Origin: Peptoniphilus senegalensis JC140
GTDB taxonomy: Bacteria > Bacillota > Clostridia > Tissierellales > Peptoniphilaceae
DNA length: 64,000 bases
Direction: 5' to 3'
NCBI RefSeq assembly: GCF_000321025.1
Contig: NZ_HE610717.1
Coordinates: 769,434-833,433 of the forward strand
Made by a program: the position numbers and the translations under genes. Under the pieces are notes generated by a model. That model searched no databases and had not been told where the DNA came from. It worked only from the letters and a program-made list of their open reading frames with translations. Below, piece by piece: positions 29,685 to 37,775 of this stretch. The number at the start of each line of letters is the position of its first letter. Position 1 is the first letter of the stretch.

Positions 29685-30761
29685 ATGAATAAAAATGTAT
29701 TTTTTATAGGTCTTTTACTTATTCTTTTAATTACTATAAGTTTTAAGTTCTTAAAAAAAGATCCAATAATAAGTTCAAATGAGCTTGAGAAAGAAGAAGT
29801 AAAGGCAGAAATAAGCCATGTAAAAAACAAAAATGAAATCTATTTAGCTGGCGGTTGCTTTTGGGGAGTTGAAGGTTATTTCAAAAAAATCCCTGGAGTC
29901 ATTGATACTTCTGTTGGATATGCAAATGGCAAAACAAATTCAACTAACTACAGTAATTTAAAAAAGACAGATCATGCAGAGACTCTAAAATTAATTTATG
30001 ATAAAGATATTATTTCTTTGCAAGAAATTTTGGAGCATTACTTTAGAATAATTGATCCAACTTCTATAAATAAACAAGGCAATGACAAAGGGAGACAATA
30101 TAGAACTGGCATATACTATACAAATAAAAATGACAAACTTGTAATCAATGAAATAATAAGACAAAAACAAGAAAATTATGATGAAAAAATTGCCGTTGAG
30201 GTTGCACCTTTGAATAATTTTATCCTTGGAGAAGATTATCATCAAGATTATTTAGACAAAAATCCAGGAGGATATTGCCATATAAATTTGGCATTGGCAT
30301 CAAAGCCACTTGAATCAAAAAGTGAATTGATGGAAAGAGATAAAAACAAATTAAAGAAAGAACTTACAGAAGAGCAGTATAATGTAACTCAAGAAAATAA
30401 AACTGAAAGAGCATTTTCATCTAAATATGACAACTTTTATGAAGATGGAATATATGTGGATGTAGTAAGTGGTGAGCCCCTATTTTCATCAAAGGATAAA
30501 TATGATGCAGGTTGTGGATGGCCTTCCTTTACAAAACCAATTGACTCAAATATAAATTATAAAAGTGATGAATCACTTCACATGAGTAGAGTTGAAGTTA
30601 GAAGTAAAAATGGAAATTCCCATCTTGGCCATGTCTTTAACGATGGCCCTATAGATAAAGGTGGTGCAAGATATTGCATAAATGGTGCATCACTGAGATT
30701 TATTCCACTTGATAAAATGGAAGAAGAAGGCTACGGCGACTATATTGACAAGGTAAAATAA
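29685..30761 (+). CDS. msrAB: Membrane-anchored methionine sulfoxide reductase MsrA-MsrB fusion
   Basis: 358 residues. An N-terminal signal anchor (about 4-22) is followed by MsrA with the catalytic Cys58 in GGCFWG (reduces S-sulfoxides), a linker, and MsrB with catalytic Cys331 in [11 protein letters not shown] (reduces R-sulfoxides). The MsrB half keeps CGWPSF and HLGHVF but lacks the CxxC pairs that bind zinc in E. coli MsrB. The enzyme would face outward and repair envelope proteins. A thioredoxin-like reductant is not encoded nearby. A TGAGGTGA ribosome site precedes the ATG. Confidence 0.93.
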   Translation: MNKNVFFIGLLLILLITISFKFLKKDPIISSNELEKEEVKAEISHVKNKNEIYLAGGCFWGVEGYFKKIPGVIDTSVGYANGKTNSTNYSNLKKTDHAETLKLIYDKDIISLQEILEHYFRIIDPTSINKQGNDKGRQYRTGIYYTNKNDKLVINEIIRQKQENYDEKIAVEVAPLNNFILGEDYHQDYLDKNPGGYCHINLALASKPLESKSELMERDKNKLKKELTEEQYNVTQENKTERAFSSKYDNFYEDGIYVDVVSGEPLFSSKDKYDAGCGWPSFTKPIDSNINYKSDESLHMSRVEVRSKNGNSHLGHVFNDGPIDKGGARYCINGASLRFIPLDKMEEEGYGDYIDKVK

Positions 30762-30802
30762 TTTATCTTATGTAAGGGAAATTTTTCTTATAAGATTATT
30801 TT

Positions 30803-30847
30803 GTGCATTAGCTTAGTTTTTAAAACTAAGTTGATGCACTTTTTTTA
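30803..30847 (+). terminator. Intrinsic terminator after msrAB
   Basis: Outer stem gtgcat / atgcac and inner stem cttagttt / aaactaag, followed by seven or more Ts. Confidence 0.88.
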
Positions 30848-30921
30848 TATAAACTTTATTCATTATCTTTTAAATTAATCTTAACTTTTAAGTTTATCTC
30901 GCCATAATTTTTTTGTTGCAC

Positions 30922-30963
30922 AAAAAAAGGTAGCAAGTTTTCTGTTAAGATTACTTGCTACCT
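30922..30963 (-). terminator. Intrinsic terminator of the restriction-modification operon
   Basis: Perfect 11-bp stem (aggtagcaagt / acttgctacct) followed by a seven-U run on the minus strand, 21 bases after the last methylase gene. Confidence 0.9.
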
Positions 30964-30984
30964 CTTGGCACACAATATCTTGTT

Positions 30985-31980
30985 TTACAATTTCAAAATG
31001 AATAATAATTCTTTACTTGAATTTTTATTATCTTTTCCAGTAACTTGATAATTATGTTTTTTCGCTTTAAGCTCTACCTTGCCATATTTTGATAACATTT
31101 CCATTATCTCTTCCATTCCTGGCTGAACTCTTGTATTTTGACTCAATACAATATACTTTGTTTTATTCTTCAAAACTTTAATTAGTTCTTCAAGATTATT
31201 CAAAAAATTACTCTTATTTGTAAAGTCCATATGCGTTGCTCTTTTAGAAAACATCTCATCAAACAATCCATAAAACGCATCGTAATTATTCATAGTTGAA
31301 GGATATGGTGGATCCATATAAACTACATCAACTTTCGAGATATTTTCTGCCAACCTCATTACATCAACATTATATATTTCACATGATCTTCCTTGAAATA
31401 TAGCACTATTGTACTCATTCATATTCTCTCTCATATGACTTTCAAATGTCTGATTATGATATGCTCTTTTTCTCTTATATTTTCGATAGCTATATTCCTC
31501 ATCACGCAATTGCTGAATTTGATTCCAAGGAACATTCATTCTCGAGTATGGTAGCTTTCGAATCATCGCTCTACGAACCAATGCTAAGAACAAATACTTT
31601 TGACTATCATCAAGCTTTTCAGAGATGGCAATTAACCTTGCCAATTCATCTACTTCATCTGGATAATATAATCTATCCTCTAAAAAAGATATTTTGTTTC
31701 GAATAGAGGACACCTCTCTTGAGTCTATTTTAGTCTCAAACACATCATCGCTAATCGCTACTGTGTCATTGGATATCAGTGCCATTGCTATTATATAATC
31801 TGCATATAAAATATCATTTGCAATCACTTCATATCCAGCATCTTTCAATGCATATGATACAGAACAACCACCTGCAAAAATATCAAGTACTTTGCCTTTT
31901 TTTACTGGCATTTCAGATATAATCCATTGAACAAGCTTTTCTTTGTTTCCAATGTAATTAACTTTAGGATATTTATGCAT
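30985..31980 (-). CDS. D12-class adenine-N6 DNA methyltransferase
   Basis: 331 residues. The order is AdoMet-binding motif I (VLDIFAGGCSVSYAL) near the N-terminus and catalytic motif IV DPPYPS in the second half, as in the alpha-type (Dam/D12) adenine methylases. An N-terminal NYIGNKEKL matches the conserved NYxGxK region. The ATG at 31980 has AAAGGAG nine bases upstream and overlaps the cytosine methylase stop by 8 bases. It protects the host together with that enzyme. The target sequence cannot be read from the protein. Confidence 0.9.
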   Translation of the reverse strand: MHKYPKVNYIGNKEKLVQWIISEMPVKKGKVLDIFAGGCSVSYALKDAGYEVIANDILYADYIIAMALISNDTVAISDDVFETKIDSREVSSIRNKISFLEDRLYYPDEVDELARLIAISEKLDDSQKYLFLALVRRAMIRKLPYSRMNVPWNQIQQLRDEEYSYRKYKRKRAYHNQTFESHMRENMNEYNSAIFQGRSCEIYNVDVMRLAENISKVDVVYMDPPYPSTMNNYDAFYGLFDEMFSKRATHMDFTNKSNFLNNLEELIKVLKNKTKYIVLSQNTRVQPGMEEIMEMLSKYGKVELKAKKHNYQVTGKDNKNSSKELLFILKL

Positions 31981-32974
31981 TATCAAGTGTCTCCTTTGCC
32001 TGCTCTGCAAGAAAGTTTGCCAACTTTGGTGGTACAGCATTTCCTATTTGTTGTTGTATTTGAATTGATTTACCTTCAAACACGAAACTATCTGGGAAAG
32101 ATTGAATTCTTGCCAACTCTCTACATGTTAATGCTCTGTTTTGTTCATAGTGAAATATCTTTCTCATATCACCAGTTACGCAAACAGAAGGTCTTGTGCT
32201 ATCATACCTTATATATTTCCTAACATCTCCAGACTTTGGTCTAAGCTCTTCAGGGATATCATAACGATCTCCACCATCTTTTATATAGCTCATTTTTTCA
32301 AGCATCTGCTCACTATGAGACATTGCAATATGATTAGGAATATTGCTTTTCTCTCCACTTGCTAATGGTGGAAGGTCTCCAATAACCTCTTTTATAGTTT
32401 TAATAATGGTGCTGTGAGTTGGGTAACTAAACTCTGTATCCAAATCAGACCTAACACCCACAACAACTATTCTTCTTCTTTCTTGGGCTATTTCATAATT
32501 AACAGTATTTAGGACTTCCCATTTTACTTTATATCCCATACCTGCATGTTCAAATGCATCAACAATAGCCTTTATTGTTTTACCTTTCAGATGGGTCGCC
32601 ATGGCAGCCACATTCTCCATTATAAACATTTTAGGATTTACTTCACTTACAAATCTTACAAACTCTTTAAATAGTCTATTTCTCTCATCATCAATGAATG
32701 TCCTACCTATATTTCCTGCTATGGAAAAACCCTGACATGGAGGTCCACCAATAATGATATCAATTTCTCTACCTCCAACCAATTCCTTTACTGTATCATT
32801 AGATATGTCTCTTATATCTTCTACAAGCAATTTGTGTGAAGGAAAATTCTTTTTATATGTTTTAGCAAACTCTGGATTAATTTCAACAGAAAAAATATTT
32901 TCAAAACCTGCTTTATCAAATCCAAAAGACAACCCTCCTGCTCCACAAAACAAATCTATATATGAGTACTTCAT
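31973..32974 (-). CDS. Cytosine-C5 DNA methyltransferase
   Basis: 333 residues with the ordered m5C motifs: I DLFCGAGGLSFGF, IV GGPPCQGFS with the catalytic cysteine, VI MENV, VIII QERRR, IX RALTCRELARIQSFPD and X QIGNAVPP. The variable target-recognition region between VIII and IX is short (about 80 residues). It sits between the nuclease gene (ends 6 bases upstream) and the adenine methylase gene, so the three form one operon. No strong ribosome site precedes the ATG, and coupling to the nuclease gene is likely. Confidence 0.96.
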   Translation of the reverse strand: MKYSYIDLFCGAGGLSFGFDKAGFENIFSVEINPEFAKTYKKNFPSHKLLVEDIRDISNDTVKELVGGREIDIIIGGPPCQGFSIAGNIGRTFIDDERNRLFKEFVRFVSEVNPKMFIMENVAAMATHLKGKTIKAIVDAFEHAGMGYKVKWEVLNTVNYEIAQERRRIVVVGVRSDLDTEFSYPTHSTIIKTIKEVIGDLPPLASGEKSNIPNHIAMSHSEQMLEKMSYIKDGGDRYDIPEELRPKSGDVRKYIRYDSTRPSVCVTGDMRKIFHYEQNRALTCRELARIQSFPDSFVFEGKSIQIQQQIGNAVPPKLANFLAEQAKETLDNA

Positions 32975-32980
32975 CTACTG

Positions 32981-34123
32981 TTATTCATTCCTCTCATTAA
33001 AAATCTTTCTGTGATATGCAAGATATCTTTTTCTTGCAGATGTAAGAACATCTTGGTCAAGGCTATGTTTTTTTAACTCAACCCTTATACTTTCTGGCAC
33101 TTTTTTACCAATGATCATTTTTCCATCATCAGAGAAAGAAATCTCAAATTTATCGAAATATGAATCAACTTCTTGGTTTAAAAGTAATCCATTTTCTGGG
33201 TCATACGCTTGGTCTTCCCTACCCTCTTTCATACAATGCTTATAAGGCTTAATATGGGATGCTATTAATACCTTGTGGGGTTTTTTATCAAAGAAGCAAA
33301 CAATTTCACCATAACGAATTTTTGCTTCATCTTTAAGCTCTTGTTTATAGATACGATGTTTAATATTGTTTCTTGGGTATGTTGCATCAAATTCTTTATC
33401 TACAATATCAGGATCATCTGCAAACCAAAATTTACCGTTATCTTTATCATACTTTAAGTCAATAAAGTTTCTCAAATATGCTATCAAATGGGCAATCTGA
33501 TTATACTTCCTATTCTCAAAACTATTGATTTTGGCAAATCTAAACTGCTCATCCAATTGCTCTCTTGTCAGATATCCTGCTCTGTATTGCGTAATATCTG
33601 TGACCATTAAAGCTGTCAAATCATCATTTGATAATGTCTTGTTATAATCTAATGTTTGCAAAAAGAAACTCACATGCTTTAAGTGTGAATTATCCTCAGT
33701 TGTTCCAGATGCCAACGATGCATTTTCATAAAAAATCTTTGAAAAAATAGTCTTCTTCTTTTCTTTACTATCAGCCCTTAAAAACTGTTTTACTAATGGA
33801 TGATATCCTACTAAAAACGGATAAACAAAACCAATTTTTACATAAAGATTGATTAGTTTTCTTGCTGATAATGTCGCATCAGAACCTTTAAAATTCATCA
33901 TTTCTGCAAGCATTTCTTGCAAGTTTTTATATAATGGCAATGCATTAAAATTATTATCTTCTTCTGCATTCTCTTGCAACACAATCTTGTTCTTATCAAT
34001 GAAATTAACAATAACACTTAATGCATTCTTAAATTTACTACCATATATATCTGTTAAAGCTGCTGTGAACTTCCAATAATCTTCATATATTTCGTAATCT
34101 CTACGTTTTTTTGTATTTGCCAT
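32981..34123 (-). CDS. HNH restriction endonuclease (HNH_2 type)
   Basis: 380 residues. The C-terminal third carries an HNH_2-like nuclease core (LIASHIKPYKHC, DPENGLLLN, YFDKFEISFSDDGK). The N-terminal 250 residues have no recognised motif and probably contain the DNA recognition part. The position where many HNH_2 proteins have a third His is Val here, a variation to note. The start is the ATG at 34123; the one two codons earlier is too close to AGGGG. It is placed directly upstream of two methylases and has its own controller-box promoter, consistent with being the nuclease of the system. Confidence 0.82.
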   Translation of the reverse strand: MANTKKRRDYEIYEDYWKFTAALTDIYGSKFKNALSVIVNFIDKNKIVLQENAEEDNNFNALPLYKNLQEMLAEMMNFKGSDATLSARKLINLYVKIGFVYPFLVGYHPLVKQFLRADSKEKKKTIFSKIFYENASLASGTTEDNSHLKHVSFFLQTLDYNKTLSNDDLTALMVTDITQYRAGYLTREQLDEQFRFAKINSFENRKYNQIAHLIAYLRNFIDLKYDKDNGKFWFADDPDIVDKEFDATYPRNNIKHRIYKQELKDEAKIRYGEIVCFFDKKPHKVLIASHIKPYKHCMKEGREDQAYDPENGLLLNQEVDSYFDKFEISFSDDGKMIIGKKVPESIRVELKKHSLDQDVLTSARKRYLAYHRKIFNERNE

Positions 34124-34137
34124 GTACATCTACCCCT

Positions 34138-34175
34138 TATAATACATTTTATGTTACTCATAGTCAACGATTATA
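34138..34175 (-). promoter_or_regulatory. Nuclease/methylase promoter with controller box
   Basis: TTGACT, a 17-base spacer and TATTAT on the minus strand. The -35 box is embedded in the near-palindrome GTTGACTATGAGTAAC (34153-34168), which matches the GACTnATAGTC-type C-box known from controller-regulated restriction systems. A single box is seen here, overlapping the end of the controller gene. Confidence 0.7.
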
Positions 34176-34377
34176 TACCTTCAAAAAAGTCGTGAAATGA
34201 AACATTTAGTGCATTTATGATTTTTTCAAGACTTTTTATCGAGAGGTTTCTCTTGCCATTTTCAACACCTGCCAAATAGGTTCTATCAATTTCAGCTTTA
34301 AGTGCCAATTTTTCTTGACTTATACCTATTTCAGTTCGCAAATCTTTAATTCTTTGACCAACTTTTTCTGTAATCAT
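34171..34377 (-). CDS. XRE-family controller protein of the restriction system
   Basis: 68-residue helix-turn-helix protein (GQRIKDLRTEIGISQEKLA, then DRTYLAGVENGKRNLS) of the length and type of restriction-modification C proteins. The ATG at 34377 lies eight bases after GGAGG; upstream ATGs overlap that site. It is transcribed first in the operon and faces paired C-boxes at 34413-34443. It would delay nuclease expression after entry of the system into a new host. Confidence 0.88.
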   Translation of the reverse strand: MITEKVGQRIKDLRTEIGISQEKLALKAEIDRTYLAGVENGKRNLSIKSLEKIINALNVSFHDFFEGI

Positions 34378-34412
34378 TAGCATTACCTCCATCATATTAT
34401 TATGTATTTTTC

Positions 34413-34443
34413 GTTACTTATGAGTCAACGGACTATAAGTAAC
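34413..34443 (-). promoter_or_regulatory. Paired controller boxes and promoter of the controller gene
   Basis: A 31-base region contains two C-box-like sites as an inverted arrangement: GTTACTTATAGTC and TGACTCATAAGTAAC on the minus strand. The second contains the -35 TTGACT, with CATAAT 18 bases on. Two sites before the controller gene and one before the nuclease gene is the classic layout for self-activating then self-limiting control. Confidence 0.72.
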
Positions 34444-34509
34444 AATAAAGCATTTATTGAGAACTATTTATTTTTTCATTCCTTTTGTAGCTTGCTATCT
34501 CTGCTCCTA

Positions 34510-34677
34510 TTATAACTTTCTTGGCTTACGATAACTAACGGCTGATTTTGGCATTTCATAGGTCTTGTCAATATCTCTATAGTCTATGTACCTAAAGACC
34601 TCTTGGAACTCGATAACTAACGCATCAAGTCTTCTCATAACAGCAGAATCACGAGTATAGACTGCTCCACTTCTTCC
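34510..34677 (-). pseudogene. Unrecognised gene fragment
   Basis: An open stretch of about 55 codons without a proper start, rich in charged residues (MRRLDALVIEFQEVFRYIDY, then YEMPKSAVSYRKPRKL before the stop). It is protein-like and lies directly downstream of a broken replication initiator fragment, so it is probably another remnant of the same element. No family assigned. Confidence 0.4.
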
Positions 34678-34689
34678 CCTGCATTAAAA

Positions 34690-34904
34690 TTTATAATCGT
34701 CTCTGATCATATCGTGATAGTTTACTCATCTTCATCTATCCAGTTATTTTTATACGAAAGATCCATTCGATTAAGCATATATTAATACAAAACTTTAGCT
34801 TCAATAGAAATGCTCTCAAAAACTTCATCTTCCATTAATACCATAGGTAAGCTAATGAAGTTATACATCTCAGATTGCCTATTATAAAAATAATCAAAAT
34901 TCAT
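34690..34904 (-). pseudogene. RepA_N-type replication initiator, 5' remnant
   Basis: ATG at 34904 with AAAGGAGG upstream begins MNFDYFYNRQSEMYNF and continues with VLMEDEVFESISIEAKVLY, then a stop, then in the same frame MLNRMDLSYKNNWIDEDE and another stop. This is the N-terminal pattern of plasmid/ICE replication initiator proteins of the RepA_N family, broken by at least two nonsense codons and truncated. It indicates a decayed mobile element next to the restriction system. Confidence 0.6.
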
Positions 34905-34925
34905 TCCTGCCTCCTTTCTTTGAAA

Positions 34926-34960
34926 TAAAAAAGACGATAGAATTTTTAATTTCTATCATC
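34926..34960 (-). terminator. Terminator-like hairpin inside the element remnant
   Basis: 10-bp stem with one G-U pair (gatgatagaa / ttctatcgtc) and a six-U tail on the minus strand. Confidence 0.65.
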
Positions 34961-34986
34961 TACGATTGTCTAATATTTATTTTTCT

Positions 34987-35103
34987 TTAAATTGATTTTA
35001 TTGTATAGTTTAATAATTCTAATAATCCAATAATATATACGTCTAATTTGGGTAATCCAAATGGACTAAATAAAAATGCTATGATGAGTGCTTCAATTAC
35101 AAT
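34987..35103 (-). pseudogene. Small hydrophobic ICE-type protein remnant (CD1845-like)
   Basis: An open stretch reads IVIEALIIAFLFSPFGLPK followed by a second hydrophobic turn and a stop. The IAFL-SPFGLP signature resembles the small CD1845-type membrane protein carried by Tn1549/Tn5397-like conjugative elements, as remembered from that family. It lacks a start and is preceded in frame by a stop codon. It lies between the lysS terminator and the replication initiator remnant. Confidence 0.45.
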
Positions 35104-35144
35104 TTACTTATCTCCTTGAAATATGCTAGCTAATCCAATTATAA

Positions 35145-35178
35145 AAATTAAACTGGGATTCATAACAAACCCCAGTTT
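35145..35178 (-). terminator. Intrinsic terminator after lysS
   Basis: Perfect 8-bp stem (aaactggg / cccagttt) followed by AATTTTTATAA on the minus strand, 19 bases after the stop codon. Confidence 0.75.
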
Positions 35179-35196
35179 CATAATTAGCGTGTTCTT

Positions 35197-37104
35197 TTAA
35201 TATAATTTTGCTCCTGCTGGGATTTTGTCATCTACCATTAAAAGATTTAGTAATTCTTCGCCGTCATAATCGCAAACTGCTGATAGGAGCATGCCGCAGG
35301 ATTCTATTCCCATCATCTTTCTTGGTGGAAGATTTGTTATTGCCACAAGAGTTTTTCCAACTAATTCTTCTGATGAGTAGAAGTTTTTAATTCCAGATAG
35401 GATTGTTCTTTCCTTATCTGTTCCATCGTCAAGTGTGAATCTCAAAAGTTTATTAGATTTTGGAACTTCTTCACAATTTTTAACTTTTACTACTCTAAAA
35501 TCAGATTTTGAGAAAGTGTCAAAGTCTACAAATTCTTCAAATAGTGGTTCAACTTTTATCTTTGATAAATCAAGTTTTACAGCTGATTTTTCATCTGCTG
35601 CTTTATTTGCATTTATTTCTGCAACTTCTTTTCCTATTGGCTTCATTGTTGGGAACAATAATACATCTCTAATGGATGGTTGGTCTGTCAAAAGTACAAT
35701 CATTCTGTCTACACCAATTCCAAGTCCTCCTGTTGGTGGAAGACCTACTTCAATTGCGTTTATGAAGTCTGAATCCATTGGGTGAGCTTCGTCGTCTCCT
35801 GCTTCCTTTTCAGCAACTTGTGCTTCAAATCTTTCTCTTTGGTCGATTGGGTCATTAAGTTCAGAGAAGGCATTGGCAAATTCCCAAGTATTTATGAAGG
35901 CTTCAAATCTTTGTGTAAGTCTTGGATCCTTTGGATTTCTCTTTGCAAGTGGGGAAACATCAACTGGATGACCAATTACAAAAGTTGGTTCAACAAGATG
36001 TTCTTCACAGAATTCTTCAAACATTTCTGAAAGAATTTTGCCCCAAGTGTCTTTATCTGAAATTTCAAGTCCCTTTTCTCTTGCGATTTCTCTCGCCTTT
36101 TCATCTGTGTCGATTTCGTTAAAGTCTACATCAGCGTATTTTTTAACTGCATCAATCATTGTGATTCTCTTCCAAGGTGCCTTTAAAGAAATTTCTGTGC
36201 CTTGATAATTTATTTTATCTGTTCCAAGAACTTCAAGTGCTACGTATTCAAATAAGTTTTCAGTTATTCTCATCATTTCTTCGTAGTCTACATAAGCTTG
36301 GTAAAGTTCAATATTTGTAAATTCAGGATTGTGTTTTGGGTCCATTCCTTCGTTTCTAAACATCTTGCCCATTTCGTAAACTTTTTCAAATCCACCTACG
36401 ATTAATCTCTTTAAGAAAAGTTCGTTGGCAATTCTAAGTTGCATGTCAATGTCAAGAGTGTTGTGATGAGTGTAGAAAGGTCTTGCATTTGCTCCACCCG
36501 CTACTGTACCAAGGATTGGTGTTTCAACTTCCAAAAATCCTAAGTTATCTAAAAATTCTCTAATCTTCTTGATGATTTTATTTCTCTTTATAAATACATC
36601 TTTTACTTCTGGGTTTACGATTAAATCAACATATCTTTGTCTATATCTAAGGTCTGGGTCCTTTAGTCCGTGGAATTTTTCTGGAAGAATTTGAAGTGAT
36701 TTTGAAAGTAGTGTCAAGTCAGTTGCACGAACTGTGATTTCGCCAGCTTCTGTTTTAAATACAATACCTTTTACTCCAAGTATATCTCCAATGTCGAGTC
36801 CCTTTACTTCTTCGTATTTGTCTTCAAGGACATCCTTTCTTGCAAAAACTTGGATAGTTCCTACAGAGTCTCTAATATCTAGGAAACAAATTTTACCATG
36901 GCGTCTCTTGCTCATTACACGTCCAGCAATTGAAACTTCTCTTTCTTCATCTTCTTTAAATTCTTCTTTAATGTCTTTTGAATGAGCAGTTACATCGTAA
37001 GATTCATTTACAAAAGGGTCCTTTCCTTCATTTCTCAACTCTTCAAGCTTTTGTCTCTTTAACAAAAGCATTTCATTTAGATTTGCATCTTCTGTCTTTT
37101 TCAC
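35197..37104 (-). CDS. lysS: Lysyl-tRNA synthetase (class II) with C-terminal tRNA-binding domain
   Basis: 635 residues. An OB-fold anticodon-binding domain (about 55-165) is followed by the class II core with motif 1 ([17 protein letters not shown]), motif 2 ([15 protein letters not shown]) and motif 3 ([15 protein letters not shown]). Ordinary bacterial LysRS ends near residue 500. Here residues 522-635 add a complete Trbp111/EMAP-type domain ([42 protein letters not shown]), best known from the C-terminus of MetRS, which increases tRNA affinity. It is cotranscribed with greA, 10 bases upstream. Confidence 0.95.
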   Translation of the reverse strand: MKKTEDANLNEMLLLKRQKLEELRNEGKDPFVNESYDVTAHSKDIKEEFKEDEEREVSIAGRVMSKRRHGKICFLDIRDSVGTIQVFARKDVLEDKYEEVKGLDIGDILGVKGIVFKTEAGEITVRATDLTLLSKSLQILPEKFHGLKDPDLRYRQRYVDLIVNPEVKDVFIKRNKIIKKIREFLDNLGFLEVETPILGTVAGGANARPFYTHHNTLDIDMQLRIANELFLKRLIVGGFEKVYEMGKMFRNEGMDPKHNPEFTNIELYQAYVDYEEMMRITENLFEYVALEVLGTDKINYQGTEISLKAPWKRITMIDAVKKYADVDFNEIDTDEKAREIAREKGLEISDKDTWGKILSEMFEEFCEEHLVEPTFVIGHPVDVSPLAKRNPKDPRLTQRFEAFINTWEFANAFSELNDPIDQRERFEAQVAEKEAGDDEAHPMDSDFINAIEVGLPPTGGLGIGVDRMIVLLTDQPSIRDVLLFPTMKPIGKEVAEINANKAADEKSAVKLDLSKIKVEPLFEEFVDFDTFSKSDFRVVKVKNCEEVPKSNKLLRFTLDDGTDKERTILSGIKNFYSSEELVGKTLVAITNLPPRKMMGIESCGMLLSAVCDYDGEELLNLLMVDDKIPAGAKLY

Positions 37105-37114
37105 AAATTGCCTC

Positions 37115-37588
37115 CTAAATAGTTATTCCACAAATTTCGTACTTGATAATTCCGTCTGGTACTTCAACTTCTATAACATCGCCCACGCGATTGCCAAGAA
37201 GTTTAGATCCAACTGGTGATTCATTAGAGATTTTTCCCTCAAGAGGATCTGCCTCTGCTGAACCAACAATTGTATATTCATCTTCTTCCATAGTGTCAAG
37301 TTCTCTAACTTTTACAGAAGAACCAATATTAACTACATCTGTATTCAAATCTTTTTCATCAATAATTCTTGCATTACGAACCATCATTTCAAGTTTTGCA
37401 ATTCTCTCTTCAACTTGTGCTTGTTCGTTTTTAGCTTCGTCATATTCAGAGTTTTCAGAAAGGTCGCCATATCCTAATGCAACTTTAATTCTTTCAGAAA
37501 CTTCCTTTCTTCTAACTGTCTTTAAATATTCGATTTCATTTTCGATTTTTTCTAGACCTTCCGGTGTAAAAAATATATCTTTTTCCAA
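37115..37588 (-). CDS. greA: Transcription elongation factor GreA
   Basis: 157 residues. An N-terminal coiled-coil (about 8-75; [32 protein letters not shown] with the acidic [11 protein letters not shown] tip that reaches the polymerase active site) is followed by a C-terminal FKBP-like domain ([17 protein letters not shown]). It rescues backtracked RNA polymerase by stimulating transcript cleavage. It is the first gene of greA-lysS, behind a consensus promoter and a terminator-like leader hairpin. Confidence 0.97.
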   Translation of the reverse strand: MEKDIFFTPEGLEKIENEIEYLKTVRRKEVSERIKVALGYGDLSENSEYDEAKNEQAQVEERIAKLEMMVRNARIIDEKDLNTDVVNIGSSVKVRELDTMEEDEYTIVGSAEADPLEGKISNESPVGSKLLGNRVGDVIEVEVPDGIIKYEICGITI

Positions 37589-37610
37589 AATTCTCTCTCC
37601 TCAATATATA

Positions 37611-37634
37611 AAAAATAAGGCGTCAGCCGCCCTT
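37611..37634 (-). terminator. Terminator-like hairpin in the greA leader
   Basis: On the minus strand AAGGGCG, a five-base loop and CGCCTT are followed by ATTTTTTATA. It lies between the greA promoter and its ribosome site, about 20 bases after the expected transcription start, so it would release a short leader RNA unless read through. Confidence 0.6.
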
Positions 37635-37659
37635 TAACAAAAACCTTTTAATCTAGGCT

Positions 37660-37688
37660 ATTATAGTTTATAGTTCTCTAAATGTCAA
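37660..37688 (-). promoter_or_regulatory. Consensus sigma-A promoter of greA-lysS
   Basis: TTGACA, a 17-base spacer and TATAAT on the minus strand, a full consensus match. Confidence 0.88.
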
Positions 37689-37728
37689 GATTTTAAAGTA
37701 TTTCAATGCTTTTTTAATAAATTTTTAC

Positions 37729-37765
37729 AAAAAAGAAAACTCTGCAACTTTCATAACAGAGTTTT
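37729..37765 (-). terminator. Intrinsic terminator after coaX-dus
   Basis: Perfect 9-bp stem (aaaactctg / cagagtttt), then CTTTTTT on the minus strand. Confidence 0.82.
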
Positions 37766-37775
37766 AAAATTTATT

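Noticed and set aside
37143-37637. 164-codon open frame on the plus strand opposite greA
   Set aside because: It is a Ser/Thr-rich antisense shadow of greA; the minus strand encodes the conserved protein.
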